Assembly: GCF_013388355.1 (NCBI RefSeq)
Contig: NZ_CP058246.1
Span: 3,902,449-3,966,448, forward strand
DNA: 64,000 nt
Direction of reading: 5' to 3'
Origin: Flavobacterium sp. LPB0248
GTDB taxonomy: Bacteria; Bacteroidota; Bacteroidia; Flavobacteriales; Flavobacteriaceae
How positions within the stretch are numbered: the stretch's first letter is position 1; each line of letters opens with the position of its first letter. The position numbers were made by a program, and so were the translations under genes. The notes beneath the pieces were generated by a model. The model had not been told where the DNA came from, made no database searches, and worked only from the letters and a program-made list of their open reading frames with translations. Positions 54,855 to 63,421 of the stretch are shown piece after piece.

Positions 54855-57224
54855 TTAGTTGAGCTCATCTAATAAATCCTGATAAGTTATTTTCTTAAGT
54901 CCTGGGTTTGAACTATTGTTGATTACTTTGACACGAATTGCTCTTAAACCAGAAACTCCCTGTAGATCTTCAACTTCAAATTGTTCAATTGAAGGTTCAA
55001 GAATTTTTTTATGCTGCAGATATTTAATGTATTTTAAATATTCTGCTTCTTCGCTATTTTGAGAATATACAATTGTAATTTTCTCTTTCTCGGTAATTCT
55101 TTCGTTTGTTCCTTTAATATGCGATTTGTCAATTCGTTTTTTAACAACTTCATATCTCGCATTATAAGTTCCATCTACATCAAAACGTTTTTCATCCATT
55201 CTAAAACGGATCGAAAGCGCAGAACTGAAAACAAGAATTAACGAAGTAACATCCAATTCGTATGGAAGAGATTCTTTAAGTTCATGGTGTTCCAATTCCA
55301 TTTCGCATAACGTTTGCAATTGCCACAAACGAAGATTGTGCAAATACATAATATCGAAAGGTTTTGTTGGCGAAATTGAAGCTCCGATATATAAATTATG
55401 CTCAACACCATCCGTTTTAAAACGTTCGTAATAATGTGGATAAATCTGCTGCGCTTCAACTTGTTTTCTATCCAAAACCGTTGCCAATCTTTTATTGATG
55501 ATCGACATAGCATTGTCAAATTTCTTTCTTTCCTGATAAAACATTCCTGTTTTTTCGTCTAGACTATCAAAGTATAATTGCTCTAACTTCTCAGATTTAG
55601 CATTACTTTTAGTGTTTTTCAGTATCGGATGAATTTCTTCTTCAATATAACGCTGTATATGCTGTTCTGTATCAGCTTTTAATGGATAATCCAATTCGCT
55701 TCGAAGCGATTCCAATTCAAATTTTCTTTGTTCAAGAAGAACTAAATTTGAGTTTTCTTCTTGATTATCAAAAATTTCCATAAGAGCTGTCAGTTGACTT
55801 TTCAAATCAATTTTTACCGTTTCATTACGATGTTCAGAAGAACCTTTAATATCAATTTGTCCATATAGCGGATATACATTTTTAAAAACGATTTCTTTAA
55901 AAATATAATCTTTAGTATGATTCATATTTTGAAAATAGTTCTGAGATTCTCTTTTGAATTTCCAATATACGCTAGGGTGAATCGTAGTGTATTCACGCTG
56001 AATAATCGCTTCAATCTGATGTTGCATATCGGTATTATAACGATCAATAGTATCAGTTAAATACGGTAGAACCAAATCTAATTTTGTGGCATTGACACTG
56101 TTTAAATCTCTCGGGTTTTCAGAAACCAGTTCGACAACGCCTAATAGATGTCCGCTTTTAATTACAGGAGCAAAGATGCAACTTTGAATACCTTGAGTAA
56201 GTAAATGTTCGCCAAGTCTTTTGTTTGTTGATTCTTCTGTGAATTTGCTAACATTAGATATTACAAAAGGTTCTTTATTGTCTAATAGATTTTCGAAAGA
56301 ACATCCAAAAAAAGCGTTCTTGCAATCTACTTCCTGATCGGCAGAAAGTAAAAAGCTCTTCAACTGATTCTCGTATTTTGCAGGTCGCATAAATTTCTCT
56401 TCCTCAGGATTATAGATAATAAATCCGACTTTTAAATTTGGGAGATTAAAAATGGACTGGAAAATATTAGAAACTTCCTGATCTGTAGCAACTGTTTTTG
56501 GACCAGGTTTTAACAAACTGCTTTTCAAAATAGAAATAGCACTCTCTGTTGTTGCATCAAATAAAGAAACAATTCCGAAACCTCTTAAAATCCAGCTTCC
56601 TTTTGGGAATTTAGATTTCCATAAATTGATATCGTTATAATTATCAAGTAATTGATCAATATCTTCCTGAGTTAAAGAAATAGCGTTTTCAGTCGGAATA
56701 ATTTCCATAAAATCAGCATTGTATAAAATACGATAATGCTTTTCAATACCATTTTCATCTGGAATGTCATAGAAAAATGGCTGATTGAAATCGATATGCT
56801 GCTTGTAATAACTGCTTAAAATTAAACAGCAGTTATTGATGTAGAATTGATGGTCGCTAAAATCACGAATTTCCATATAAAATTCGTCTCCCGCATTTTT
56901 GAGGATTTTTTTGAAACGCTCTGTATAATTAAAGGAGATGTTTTGAAAAGGAATCGTTACCGCTTTTATTTCGTTGTGCGTCAATGCAGTCGGAAATAAA
57001 TCGGCTAATATATTTTTAATTAAAGCTTCATTGTTTTTGATAACCGAATAATCCTGGATTCCAGTCCTTAGTTCCGGAATTAATTCAATTTGTTCTAAAA
57101 TTGCTTTGGCATAATTTGATCTGTAATCAACATCTGACTGCGCAATTTCTTCAAAAGATTCAATTAGCTTGTGAAATGAAATTATAGTGGTAAAAGGACT
57201 TTCTTTAAAAAATTGAATATCCAT
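54855..57224 (-). CDS. GAF-domain protein of unknown function
   Basis: A 789-residue soluble protein. A GAF-like domain at about 255-395 shows NAFFGCSFENLLDNKEPFVISNVS and IFAPVIKSGHLLGVVELVSE. No kinase, cyclase or DNA-binding module is apparent. The rest is mainly helical and charged, with coiled-coil-like stretches at about 480-590. Bacteroidota chromosomes carry similar long GAF proteins of unknown role; a ligand-sensing cytoplasmic protein is inferred. It converges on the HD-PycTM gene. Confidence 0.65.
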   Translation of the reverse strand: MDIQFFKESPFTTIISFHKLIESFEEIAQSDVDYRSNYAKAILEQIELIPELRTGIQDYSVIKNNEALIKNILADLFPTALTHNEIKAVTIPFQNISFNYTERFKKILKNAGDEFYMEIRDFSDHQFYINNCCLILSSYYKQHIDFNQPFFYDIPDENGIEKHYRILYNADFMEIIPTENAISLTQEDIDQLLDNYNDINLWKSKFPKGSWILRGFGIVSLFDATTESAISILKSSLLKPGPKTVATDQEVSNIFQSIFNLPNLKVGFIIYNPEEEKFMRPAKYENQLKSFLLSADQEVDCKNAFFGCSFENLLDNKEPFVISNVSKFTEESTNKRLGEHLLTQGIQSCIFAPVIKSGHLLGVVELVSENPRDLNSVNATKLDLVLPYLTDTIDRYNTDMQHQIEAIIQREYTTIHPSVYWKFKRESQNYFQNMNHTKDYIFKEIVFKNVYPLYGQIDIKGSSEHRNETVKIDLKSQLTALMEIFDNQEENSNLVLLEQRKFELESLRSELDYPLKADTEQHIQRYIEEEIHPILKNTKSNAKSEKLEQLYFDSLDEKTGMFYQERKKFDNAMSIINKRLATVLDRKQVEAQQIYPHYYERFKTDGVEHNLYIGASISPTKPFDIMYLHNLRLWQLQTLCEMELEHHELKESLPYELDVTSLILVFSSALSIRFRMDEKRFDVDGTYNARYEVVKKRIDKSHIKGTNERITEKEKITIVYSQNSEEAEYLKYIKYLQHKKILEPSIEQFEVEDLQGVSGLRAIRVKVINNSSNPGLKKITYQDLLDELN

Positions 57225-57370
57225 CTGAGTTATTTTTTAATGCAAAATTAAGCATAAATTAAGAATCAACCTCATTTTGCGATTTCTTTCGTTTATCATT
57301 CTATAGATAATTCCTTATTTGACGGGCGTTTCTATTCTAAGTTAAATATTTTAACATAAAATTAACTTTA

Positions 57371-57407
57371 ATAATAACGGAACGATCGTTCCGTTATTAT
57401 ATCTTTG
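57371..57407 (+). promoter_or_regulatory. TetR operator overlapping the SDR promoter
   Basis: A perfect 30-base palindrome (57371-57400) centred on GGAACGATCGTTCC runs directly into the -7 box TATCTTTG (57400-57407). A repressor bound here would cover the promoter. The core recurs at 58221-58234 before the tetR gene. Confidence 0.8.
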
Positions 57408-57450
57408 TATCATAATAATTGAATAATCAATAACTTAAATAATAAATAAA

Positions 57451-58203
57451 ATGAAAAATTTAGAAAACAAAGTAGCAATCGTGACAGGTGGAAACAGTGG
57501 AATTGGATATGCAGCTGCAGCAGATTTAGCAGCAAAAGGAGCAAAAGTAATTGTAACAGGAAGAAACAAAGAAGCTTTGGCAAAAGCGGAAAAAGAATTG
57601 AATGTTACTGGAATTGTAGCCGATCAATCAGATTTAAAATCAATTGATAATTTGGTTGAAGAAGTAAAATCAAAATTTGGTAAAGTTGATATTTTATTCT
57701 TGAATGCTGGAATTGCAGCTTTTGCACCGCTAGATTCAGCTTCAGAAGATCATTATGACAGTATTATGAATGTCAACGTAAAAGGAGTGTATTTTACAGT
57801 TCAAAAAGTGTTGCCAATTTTAAATGACGGGGCTTCAATTATCTTTAATACTTCAGTAAATGCTCATGTCGGAATGCCTAATTCTAGTGTTTATGCCGCA
57901 AGTAAAGCAGCTGTATTATCTTTAAATAAAGTTTTTGCTGTTGAATTGGCTTCAAGAAAAATTAGAGTAAATGCGGTTTCTCCTGGTCCAATTGAAACAC
58001 CATTGTACGGAAAAGTTGGTTTAGAAAAAGAAGAAGTAGAAGGATTAGGATCTGCTTTGGGAGAGAAAATTTTATTGAAACGTTTTGGACAAGCTGCTGA
58101 AGTTGCAAAAACAGTTAGTTTCTTAGCTTCAGATGATGCTTCATTTATTACTGGATCTGAAATTGTGGTTGATGGTGGACTTATCGTAAATACCGTACTA
58201 TAA
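57451..58203 (+). CDS. short-chain dehydrogenase/reductase (SDR)
   Basis: A 250-residue classical SDR oxidoreductase. The NAD(P) site is TGGNSGIG at residues about 12-19. The catalytic Ser is near FNTSVNAH and the Tyr-Lys pair is in YAASKAA; PGPIETPL and the C-terminal ITGSEIVVDGG are also conserved. The substrate is not evident. An operator overlaps its promoter and the TetR gene starts 71 bases downstream, so the enzyme is probably derepressed by a small reactive compound. Confidence 0.9.
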   Translation: MKNLENKVAIVTGGNSGIGYAAAADLAAKGAKVIVTGRNKEALAKAEKELNVTGIVADQSDLKSIDNLVEEVKSKFGKVDILFLNAGIAAFAPLDSASEDHYDSIMNVNVKGVYFTVQKVLPILNDGASIIFNTSVNAHVGMPNSSVYAASKAAVLSLNKVFAVELASRKIRVNAVSPGPIETPLYGKVGLEKEEVEGLGSALGEKILLKRFGQAAEVAKTVSFLASDDASFITGSEIVVDGGLIVNTVL

Positions 58204-58220
58204 TTTTTTTGATCAATTCA

Positions 58221-58251
58221 GGAACGATTGTTCCGTATTTTTGTATCTTTG
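58221..58251 (+). promoter_or_regulatory. second TetR operator and -7 box before the tetR gene
   Basis: GGAACGATTGTTCC (58221-58234) is a near-perfect palindrome with the same core as the SDR operator. TATCTTTG at 58244-58251 is the -7 box, 23 bases before the ATG. This implies autoregulation. Confidence 0.75.
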
Positions 58252-58274
58252 TAAATGAATTTAATTTGAATGTC

Positions 58275-58856
58275 ATGGCTAGAACGAAAGAATTTAATGA
58301 AGATCAGGCTTTGGATAAAGCAATCGAAATTTTTTGGCACAAAGGTTACAACGGAACTTCTGCACAAGATTTGGTGACGCATTTAGGTTTAAGTCGTTCT
58401 AGTTTGTACGATACTTTTGGCGATAAGCAGCAATTGTTTACAAAGTCCTTAAAACGTTATCAGGAACAGGCACAAGATGCGGTAAAAGAACTTTTAGAAA
58501 AATCTGAGAATGTCAAAGAAACTTTGCAGGCTATTTTTAAGCAAGCTGTGCTCGAAAGTTTAGAAGATCGAATTACAAAAGGCTGTTTTATGGTTAATTC
58601 TTCTGTAGAACTAGCTATGCATGATGAAGAAATTGCCAAAATCGTAAAAGACAATAGCCAAACTATGGAAGAAGTTTTTACAAATGCTGTTAAAAAAGGG
58701 CAGGAGGCGGGACATATTTCCAAACAGCTGGATGCAAAAGTTTTGGCTAGATTTATCTTTAATAATTACTCCGGAATTCGAGTTTTGGCTCGCACGGGAG
58801 AAAGGAACAAACAAGTGTACGATGATATTGTAAAAGCCGTATTCTCGGTTTTATAA
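58275..58856 (+). CDS. TetR family transcriptional regulator
   Basis: A 193-residue repressor starting at MARTKEFNEDQALDKAI. The frame extends 22 codons upstream, but those residues cover the operator and the -7 box, so this start is chosen. The N-terminal HTH (about 12-55) contains GYNGTSAQDLVTHLGLSRSSLYDTFGDKQQLF, of the TetR/AcrR type. The C-terminal helical domain carries ligand-binding and dimerisation functions and a single Cys in KGCFMVNSS. It likely represses itself and the SDR gene upstream. Confidence 0.9.
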   Translation: MARTKEFNEDQALDKAIEIFWHKGYNGTSAQDLVTHLGLSRSSLYDTFGDKQQLFTKSLKRYQEQAQDAVKELLEKSENVKETLQAIFKQAVLESLEDRITKGCFMVNSSVELAMHDEEIAKIVKDNSQTMEEVFTNAVKKGQEAGHISKQLDAKVLARFIFNNYSGIRVLARTGERNKQVYDDIVKAVFSVL

Positions 58857-58878
58857 CATTAAAATTTAAGACAATAAA

Positions 58879-58910
58879 AAAACGGCAGTTACTTTTGTAA
58901 TTGCCGTTTT
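58879..58910 (+). terminator. terminator after the tetR gene
   Basis: AAAACGGCA and TGCCGTTTT form a stem with an inner GTTAC/GTAAT pairing; T-rich DNA follows. It also serves the convergent gene on the other strand. Confidence 0.8.
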
Positions 58911-58944
58911 CTGTTTTAAGTAAGTAATAGAAAATGAAAACTTC

Positions 58945-60003
58945 TTAGCTTTTCTCTTCTTTGTTGAAGTAAACTAAGTAGTAATACATTTGTTTTTCTT
59001 CATCCCAGCCTTTTTCAACAAATTTTTCTGCACTTTCAGGATTAATAAAATCCATTTTAATCTGAATATGAGTATCCAAATTAATGACGTTTTTAATCGA
59101 TTTTCTAGCGTCAGAAACTGCTGCGTTGGCGATAGGGAATGAGGTTACATCTTCGATGCTGTATTTTTCTCCTTTATCAACTTTATAGTTTTTAAATTCA
59201 GGAATCAAATCAGGATTGTCTAGTACTTCATTCAAGAAATTCTGCTCTTCAAACTGATCATTTTTAGCGAAATAATTCACAGATCGGTTCATAAACATTA
59301 CTTCCTCTTTCTTGTCTTCTGCTGGCAAAACCACATCTTTTGCGAAGTTTTGACAGAACTTTAAATATTTTTTTGTGATGAAATTTTCATCTTCAAAAGC
59401 ATCAACAGATAAAAAGTGCTCTAACCAGTAACGCGCATCGTAACGGTTGCTATCTACAGTTAAGATTTTGTATCCTTCTTCTTTTTTGTAGTTGAAAATC
59501 AAACATCCTTTATCTAATTTATTTAGGTTGATTCCCTGTTGTAAAATCATTTCAAGGTTACTGTTGTTTTCTTCAAACTGTAAAAAGTCTGCCTGTAACT
59601 CACTTTTAAAAATTCCGATTGCATCTACAACATTATTATCGATGCTTAAGTTGGTCAAATAAGTCACATAAACCTCTCCGTTTTTAATGTGCGGGTGATT
59701 AGACTGCTCGTATAAATGTTTTGTGATGTTTTTAGAAACCTCATGTACATTTGACGGATTAGCAAAAATCTCAGTTGCATATTTAAACATGTCGTTGTAA
59801 TCCAAGTCCACTTCGTGTGCAAACTGATAATAGTTTTCTTCTTTTTCTCTAAAAGGCTTAAAAAAGAATTCTTTTATCAAAGGAACGATCTCGTCATTTA
59901 AATTAAATGGCTGCTCCGATAAAAAAATTGCTTCGTTACGGCTTTTGTTTCCTACGCGGTGTATTGACAGCGTGTCGATGTGGGTGTTGAAAAGATTAAT
60001 CAT
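58945..60003 (-). CDS. nucleoid-associated protein, NdpA-like
   Basis: A 352-residue protein of the 37-kDa nucleoid-associated (NdpA/YejK) family. The order of blocks fits: N-terminal IDTLSIHRVGNKSRNEAIFLS, YVTYLTNLSIDNNVVDAIGIFKSE in the middle, LDKGCLIFNYKKEEGYKILTVD, and a C-terminal DTHIQIKMDF segment. YejK binds the nucleoid in E. coli; the Bacteroidota homologues are not characterised. It is followed downstream, on the same strand, by no gene, and preceded by the four-helix-bundle element. Confidence 0.82.
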   Translation of the reverse strand: MINLFNTHIDTLSIHRVGNKSRNEAIFLSEQPFNLNDEIVPLIKEFFFKPFREKEENYYQFAHEVDLDYNDMFKYATEIFANPSNVHEVSKNITKHLYEQSNHPHIKNGEVYVTYLTNLSIDNNVVDAIGIFKSELQADFLQFEENNSNLEMILQQGINLNKLDKGCLIFNYKKEEGYKILTVDSNRYDARYWLEHFLSVDAFEDENFITKKYLKFCQNFAKDVVLPAEDKKEEVMFMNRSVNYFAKNDQFEEQNFLNEVLDNPDLIPEFKNYKVDKGEKYSIEDVTSFPIANAAVSDARKSIKNVINLDTHIQIKMDFINPESAEKFVEKGWDEEKQMYYYLVYFNKEEKS

Positions 60004-60016
60004 GTGTTTATAGGTT

Positions 60017-60049
60017 CAGAGTTGCAGAGGTTCAAAGGTACAAAGGTTA
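60017..60049. repeat. left flank repeat of the four-helix-bundle gene
   Basis: GAGGTTCAAAGGTACAAAGG occurs here and inverted at 60479-60515. A partial copy (GGTTCAAAG...CAAAGGTTC) is at 8881-8911. Confidence 0.65.
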
Positions 60050-60406
60050 TTTTCTGTCTTTTATTCTTCGAATAAAAGAACTTAACATTCGTTCTAATTC
60101 TCTGCTTTCTCCATTTATTTTACTGAATTGGTACTCGGTTATATATTTTAGATTGAATGAAATTTCAAGCTGAGTCTGCATTTCAAATAATGATGATATT
60201 GAAATATTTAAAAATCTCAAATAATCACTATTTCCATCTCTGCCATATCCTTCCGCAATGTTACTTGGTATTGATATTGAACATCTTCTGATTTGTGAAG
60301 ATAGTCCATAAATTTCTTCTTTTGGAAATGAATTTGTTAATTGGTAAATTTCAGTTACCAGATTCATAGATTTTTGCCAGATTAAAAGGTCGCGAAAAGT
60401 TTTCAT
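60047..60406 (-). CDS. four-helix-bundle protein (S23/IVP family)
   Basis: A 119-residue helical protein. The signature is RDLLIWQKSMNLVTEIYQLTNSFPKEEIYGLSSQIRRC, SIPSNIAEGYGR and the C-terminal LERMLSSFIRRIK. The family includes proteins encoded in 23S rRNA intervening sequences and is structurally related to Avd of diversity-generating retroelements. No reverse transcriptase or rRNA gene lies in this window. It is flanked by inverted copies of a repeat (60017-60049, 60479-60515), which suggests insertion as a small unit. Confidence 0.85.
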   Translation of the reverse strand: MKTFRDLLIWQKSMNLVTEIYQLTNSFPKEEIYGLSSQIRRCSISIPSNIAEGYGRDGNSDYLRFLNISISSLFEMQTQLEISFNLKYITEYQFSKINGESRELERMLSSFIRRIKDRK

Positions 60407-60478
60407 TTTATATTTTAAGAATTAAAATATAAAAATAAAGAAAAATATTACATTTAAAATCGTCGGATTTTAAGAAAA

Positions 60479-60515
60479 CCTCTGAGCCTTTGTACCTATG
60501 CCTCTTTGAACCTCA
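60479..60515. repeat. right flank repeat of the four-helix-bundle gene
   Basis: Inverted relative to 60017-60049: CCTTTGTACCTATGCCTCTTTGAACCTC. The two flanks could pair across the gene. Confidence 0.65.
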
Positions 60516-60519
60516 AAAA

Positions 60520-61062
60520 CTAATTCCAGTTCTCCTCAAATCCATAATCTTCGAAGCTGTCGTCTCCTTCGAACATGTCAAGATCGTCTTCGTCTAGGTC
60601 GTCTTCAAATTCTCCGTAGATATCGTCGTGTATGTCATCGGCTTCGAAGTTTTTTTCGTGAGCTTCGTCTGGCATTTCACCGTGAGAGAATAAAGTTTCA
60701 GGGTAAGTTGCTCCAACGGTTTCATCTTCGACTGCAGCCAATTCGACTAAGAATGTCCACATACTGATGAAATCGTAAACGTAGATAATCTTTGTGTTTT
60801 CTTTGTCTAAGATACTAGATAACGGATAATCGTTCATGGTTCTTATTTCGCCAGGAACATCTCCCGTATCAAAAAGCGGAATTTCATCTTCCTGATTCCA
60901 AGTGTCGTCACAAGTATAAAATGAAGCCACTTCTGATCCGTCAAAGCCAAAAGCATTGAAGATTGCATTGTGTAAATCCTCAAGTGTATCTTCCTCAAGA
61001 ATAGCAATGTCTCTAAAAATATCTTCTTCGGCGTCTAGAATAACTCTAAATTTATAAACCAT
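60520..61062 (-). CDS. pRiA4b ORF-3-like protein
   Basis: A 180-residue protein. The N-terminal FRVILDAEEDIFRDIAILEEDTLEDLHNAIFNAFGFDG is the plasmid pRiA4b ORF-3-like pattern (key words RDIAILEEDTLEDLHNAI). FYTCDDTWNQEDEIPL follows. The C-terminal 60 residues are extremely acidic (DDLDEDDLDMFEGDDS). The family is named after a plasmid gene and is widespread; its function is unknown. It is separated from the neighbouring genes by palindromic repeats. Confidence 0.8.
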   Translation of the reverse strand: MVYKFRVILDAEEDIFRDIAILEEDTLEDLHNAIFNAFGFDGSEVASFYTCDDTWNQEDEIPLFDTGDVPGEIRTMNDYPLSSILDKENTKIIYVYDFISMWTFLVELAAVEDETVGATYPETLFSHGEMPDEAHEKNFEADDIHDDIYGEFEDDLDEDDLDMFEGDDSFEDYGFEENWN

Positions 61063-61174
61063 AATCTTTGTTTTTATTGAGAGGTCAAAGGTAAAATATA
61101 AAAAACGAAATTCGAATCATGAATTACGATTTGTTGAAAAGATTTTAGAAAGTTAATTTTCAATTAGTTTGTTT

Positions 61175-61235
61175 GGCTGAGCGAAGTCGAAGCCTTTTTT
61201 CAATAGGTAAACCCTTCGACTCCGCTCAGGGTGAC
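61175..61235. repeat. palindromic repeat CTGAGCG-AGTCGAAG
   Basis: GGCTGAGCGAAGTCGAAGCC and inverted CTTCGACTCCGCTCAGGGTGAC surround a short loop. It belongs to the same family as 6204-6239 and may terminate the HPP gene. Confidence 0.7.
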
Positions 61236-61255
61236 AGTTGGGATATATCGGGCAA

Positions 61256-61855
61256 CTATTTCCTAGATAATCTTTTTCTAATTTTATGATAGTGTTTATG
61301 ATAAGTGCTGTGACTTGGGTAAGTTCTGCTTGAAGTCATATTATTAAAAATCAATGCAGTTATAAGTAAGATCGAAACGCCTGTTAATACGGGAGAAATC
61401 ACATACATATAGCCTAAACCTTTTATTTGAGCAGAGCCCGTTACTGCAATTAATGCCGTTGCGCCACCTGGCGGGTGAAGTGTTTTGGTAATCTGCATAA
61501 AAATTATAGATAGAGAAACTGCCAGCGGAGCCGAAATCCAAACAATGTCTGGAACCAATTTATTGATGGTAACTCCAATAAAAGCCGAAATTAGATGTCC
61601 GCCCACGAGATTTCTCGGTTGTGAAAACGGACTTTGTATAATTCCGTAGATCAAAACACTCGACGCACCAAAAGAACCAATTAAAAAGAGCATATCACTT
61701 CCTGCAAATTGTGAAGCATCGAGATAAGAAAGAATCCCAATTCCGACAAATGAACCTAAAAAGGACCAAAAATGCTCTTTATAATCGATTAAAGTTTCTT
61801 TATAAAGAATGTAACGTGTTTTGCGGTAGCTTCTTTTTATTTTTTCAGTTGGCAT
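61256..61855 (-). CDS. HPP family integral membrane protein
   Basis: A 199-residue inner-membrane protein. The family hallmark HPPGGATALIA is at about 127-137. Four hydrophobic segments are visible (GIGILSYLDA, MLFLIGSFGASSVLIYGII, APLAVSLSIIFMQI, YVISPVLTGVSILLITALIF). HPP proteins have been linked to nitrite transport in chloroplasts and cyanobacteria; the role in Flavobacteria is unknown. It lies 91 bases downstream of a ClC-type gene on the same strand. Confidence 0.85.
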   Translation of the reverse strand: MPTEKIKRSYRKTRYILYKETLIDYKEHFWSFLGSFVGIGILSYLDASQFAGSDMLFLIGSFGASSVLIYGIIQSPFSQPRNLVGGHLISAFIGVTINKLVPDIVWISAPLAVSLSIIFMQITKTLHPPGGATALIAVTGSAQIKGLGYMYVISPVLTGVSILLITALIFNNMTSSRTYPSHSTYHKHYHKIRKRLSRK

Positions 61856-61946
61856 TATTGTGGTATTATATTTTATGCGTTATGCTTTTAAATATACTTT
61901 GCTGTATATTATTTTTTATTGCTTTGTAAATCTGTAGATTACAGTT

Positions 61947-63230
61947 TTACTTGATTAAACTTGGAGAATAACTGTATACGGTGTACGGATAAATCATTTT
62001 TGCTGTGTATTTTGAAATCAGGCAAACAACCATGATTGGCAAAAACAAAGTATAATCATTTGTTAACCCGCAAACCAGAAAAATAGCTGTAAAAGGCGCA
62101 TGGATACTGGCGCTTAGAACCGCAGCCATTCCGATAATCATAAAGTTAACTGGAATTACATTTACATGAAAAAAGCTGTTTAAGATAGAAGCTAACAATA
62201 ATCCTAAAAAGGCTCCGATAAATAAACTTGGCGCGAAAACACCACCGTCACCGCCAGAAGCCAATGTAATAGAAGTTACAATTGGTTTTAGAATCAATAT
62301 TCCGATAAATGTTAAAGCCAATGTAATGGTTAGCGGAAGCTGAGATGAAGGACCAAAAATCCCTTTGATGGCATGATAACCTTCTCCGTATAATTGAGGA
62401 AAAAAGAATAATGAAATACTTAAAACCGCAGATCCTAAAATAATTTTGTAATAATGCGTATCGATTTTTCCAAATTGCGATTTGAAGAATAAAACACAGC
62501 GAGTTAGATAAACAGAATTCATTCCTGCTAAAATTCCTAAAAGAATGAAGTACGGAATCGCTTTTAAGTTCCATGTCGTGATGGAAACGGCAAATAATGG
62601 TTCCTCTTTTAAAATCGTTAGCAAACCAAATGCTATCGAAACCGCAATTACATTTGAAATAATAAATGCTTTTGTGACTTTTCTGGAAATTACTTCGAAA
62701 GCAAATAAAATTCCCGCAATCGGACTGCTAAAAAGTGCTGTAACTCCTGCAGCAACTCCCGCGCAAATTAGTTCTGTTTTGTACTGGCGGAAAACATTTT
62801 CTTTTTCGTGTGCTACAGAACCAATAGTTGCTGTAGCTACAACGGTAGAAACTTCAATTCCTGTTGAACCTCCAAAAATAACCGTTAATAATCCGTTTAT
62901 AAAGTGAGATGGAATTTTATAAGAAGGTAGATTTTTAGATTTTGATGCAGTGCTTTCAAAAACCTCTTTGATTCCTTTATTTTCTTTTTTCTTAAAAAGA
63001 TATTGTCTTAAGAAATAAATTACCGACAAACCGAAAACCGGAAATATGATATAAAATATGGGATGAACTGAAACTTCGTGAAAGAAGATTTCTTCGTAAT
63101 ATTCAGTTATTTTTTTTAGTGAAATTCCGAGAAAGGCAGAAAGAAAGCCAATTAAGATAGAAACAATAACTAATTTTCGGAGTTTGATTAATTGATGATT
63201 TTTTTTGATTTGCGCCGTTTTGTTCATCAT
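61947..63230 (-). CDS. ClC-type chloride channel/antiporter homologue
   Basis: A 427-residue membrane protein with about 10-12 hydrophobic helices. The conserved filter motif GDGGVFAPSLFIGAFLG is intact near 318. The usual GREGP site is replaced by GSTGIEVSTV near 113-122, so the gating Glu is present but its surroundings differ. The GSGIP block is not recognisable. It is a ClC family member by overall pattern; ion selectivity cannot be deduced. It sits next to the HPP gene. Confidence 0.82.
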   Translation of the reverse strand: MMNKTAQIKKNHQLIKLRKLVIVSILIGFLSAFLGISLKKITEYYEEIFFHEVSVHPIFYIIFPVFGLSVIYFLRQYLFKKKENKGIKEVFESTASKSKNLPSYKIPSHFINGLLTVIFGGSTGIEVSTVVATATIGSVAHEKENVFRQYKTELICAGVAAGVTALFSSPIAGILFAFEVISRKVTKAFIISNVIAVSIAFGLLTILKEEPLFAVSITTWNLKAIPYFILLGILAGMNSVYLTRCVLFFKSQFGKIDTHYYKIILGSAVLSISLFFFPQLYGEGYHAIKGIFGPSSQLPLTITLALTFIGILILKPIVTSITLASGGDGGVFAPSLFIGAFLGLLLASILNSFFHVNVIPVNFMIIGMAAVLSASIHAPFTAIFLVCGLTNDYTLFLPIMVVCLISKYTAKMIYPYTVYSYSPSLIK

Positions 63231-63421
63231 TATAAGTTTGAGAATCGCATTTTTTTCTGCGGATTACAAAATTAAGTATCAAATTCGGTTTTTTCTAGGA
63301 AATATTCATTTTAGTGTGTTAAAATGGATATAAACAGGAAAATTCTGTCGATGTTGTTTTTGCCACAAAGACGCAAAGGCACAAAGATTTTTTATTTAAG
63401 GCAACGATTAAACAGGCAGTT

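Noticed and set aside
58209..58274. Longer start for the TetR gene
   Set aside because: Those codons are the operator and promoter sequences; MARTKEF is the usual kind of TetR N-terminus.
60047..60406. Part of a diversity-generating retroelement
   Set aside because: The four-helix-bundle fold is shared with Avd, but there is no reverse transcriptase, template repeat or variable target gene nearby.
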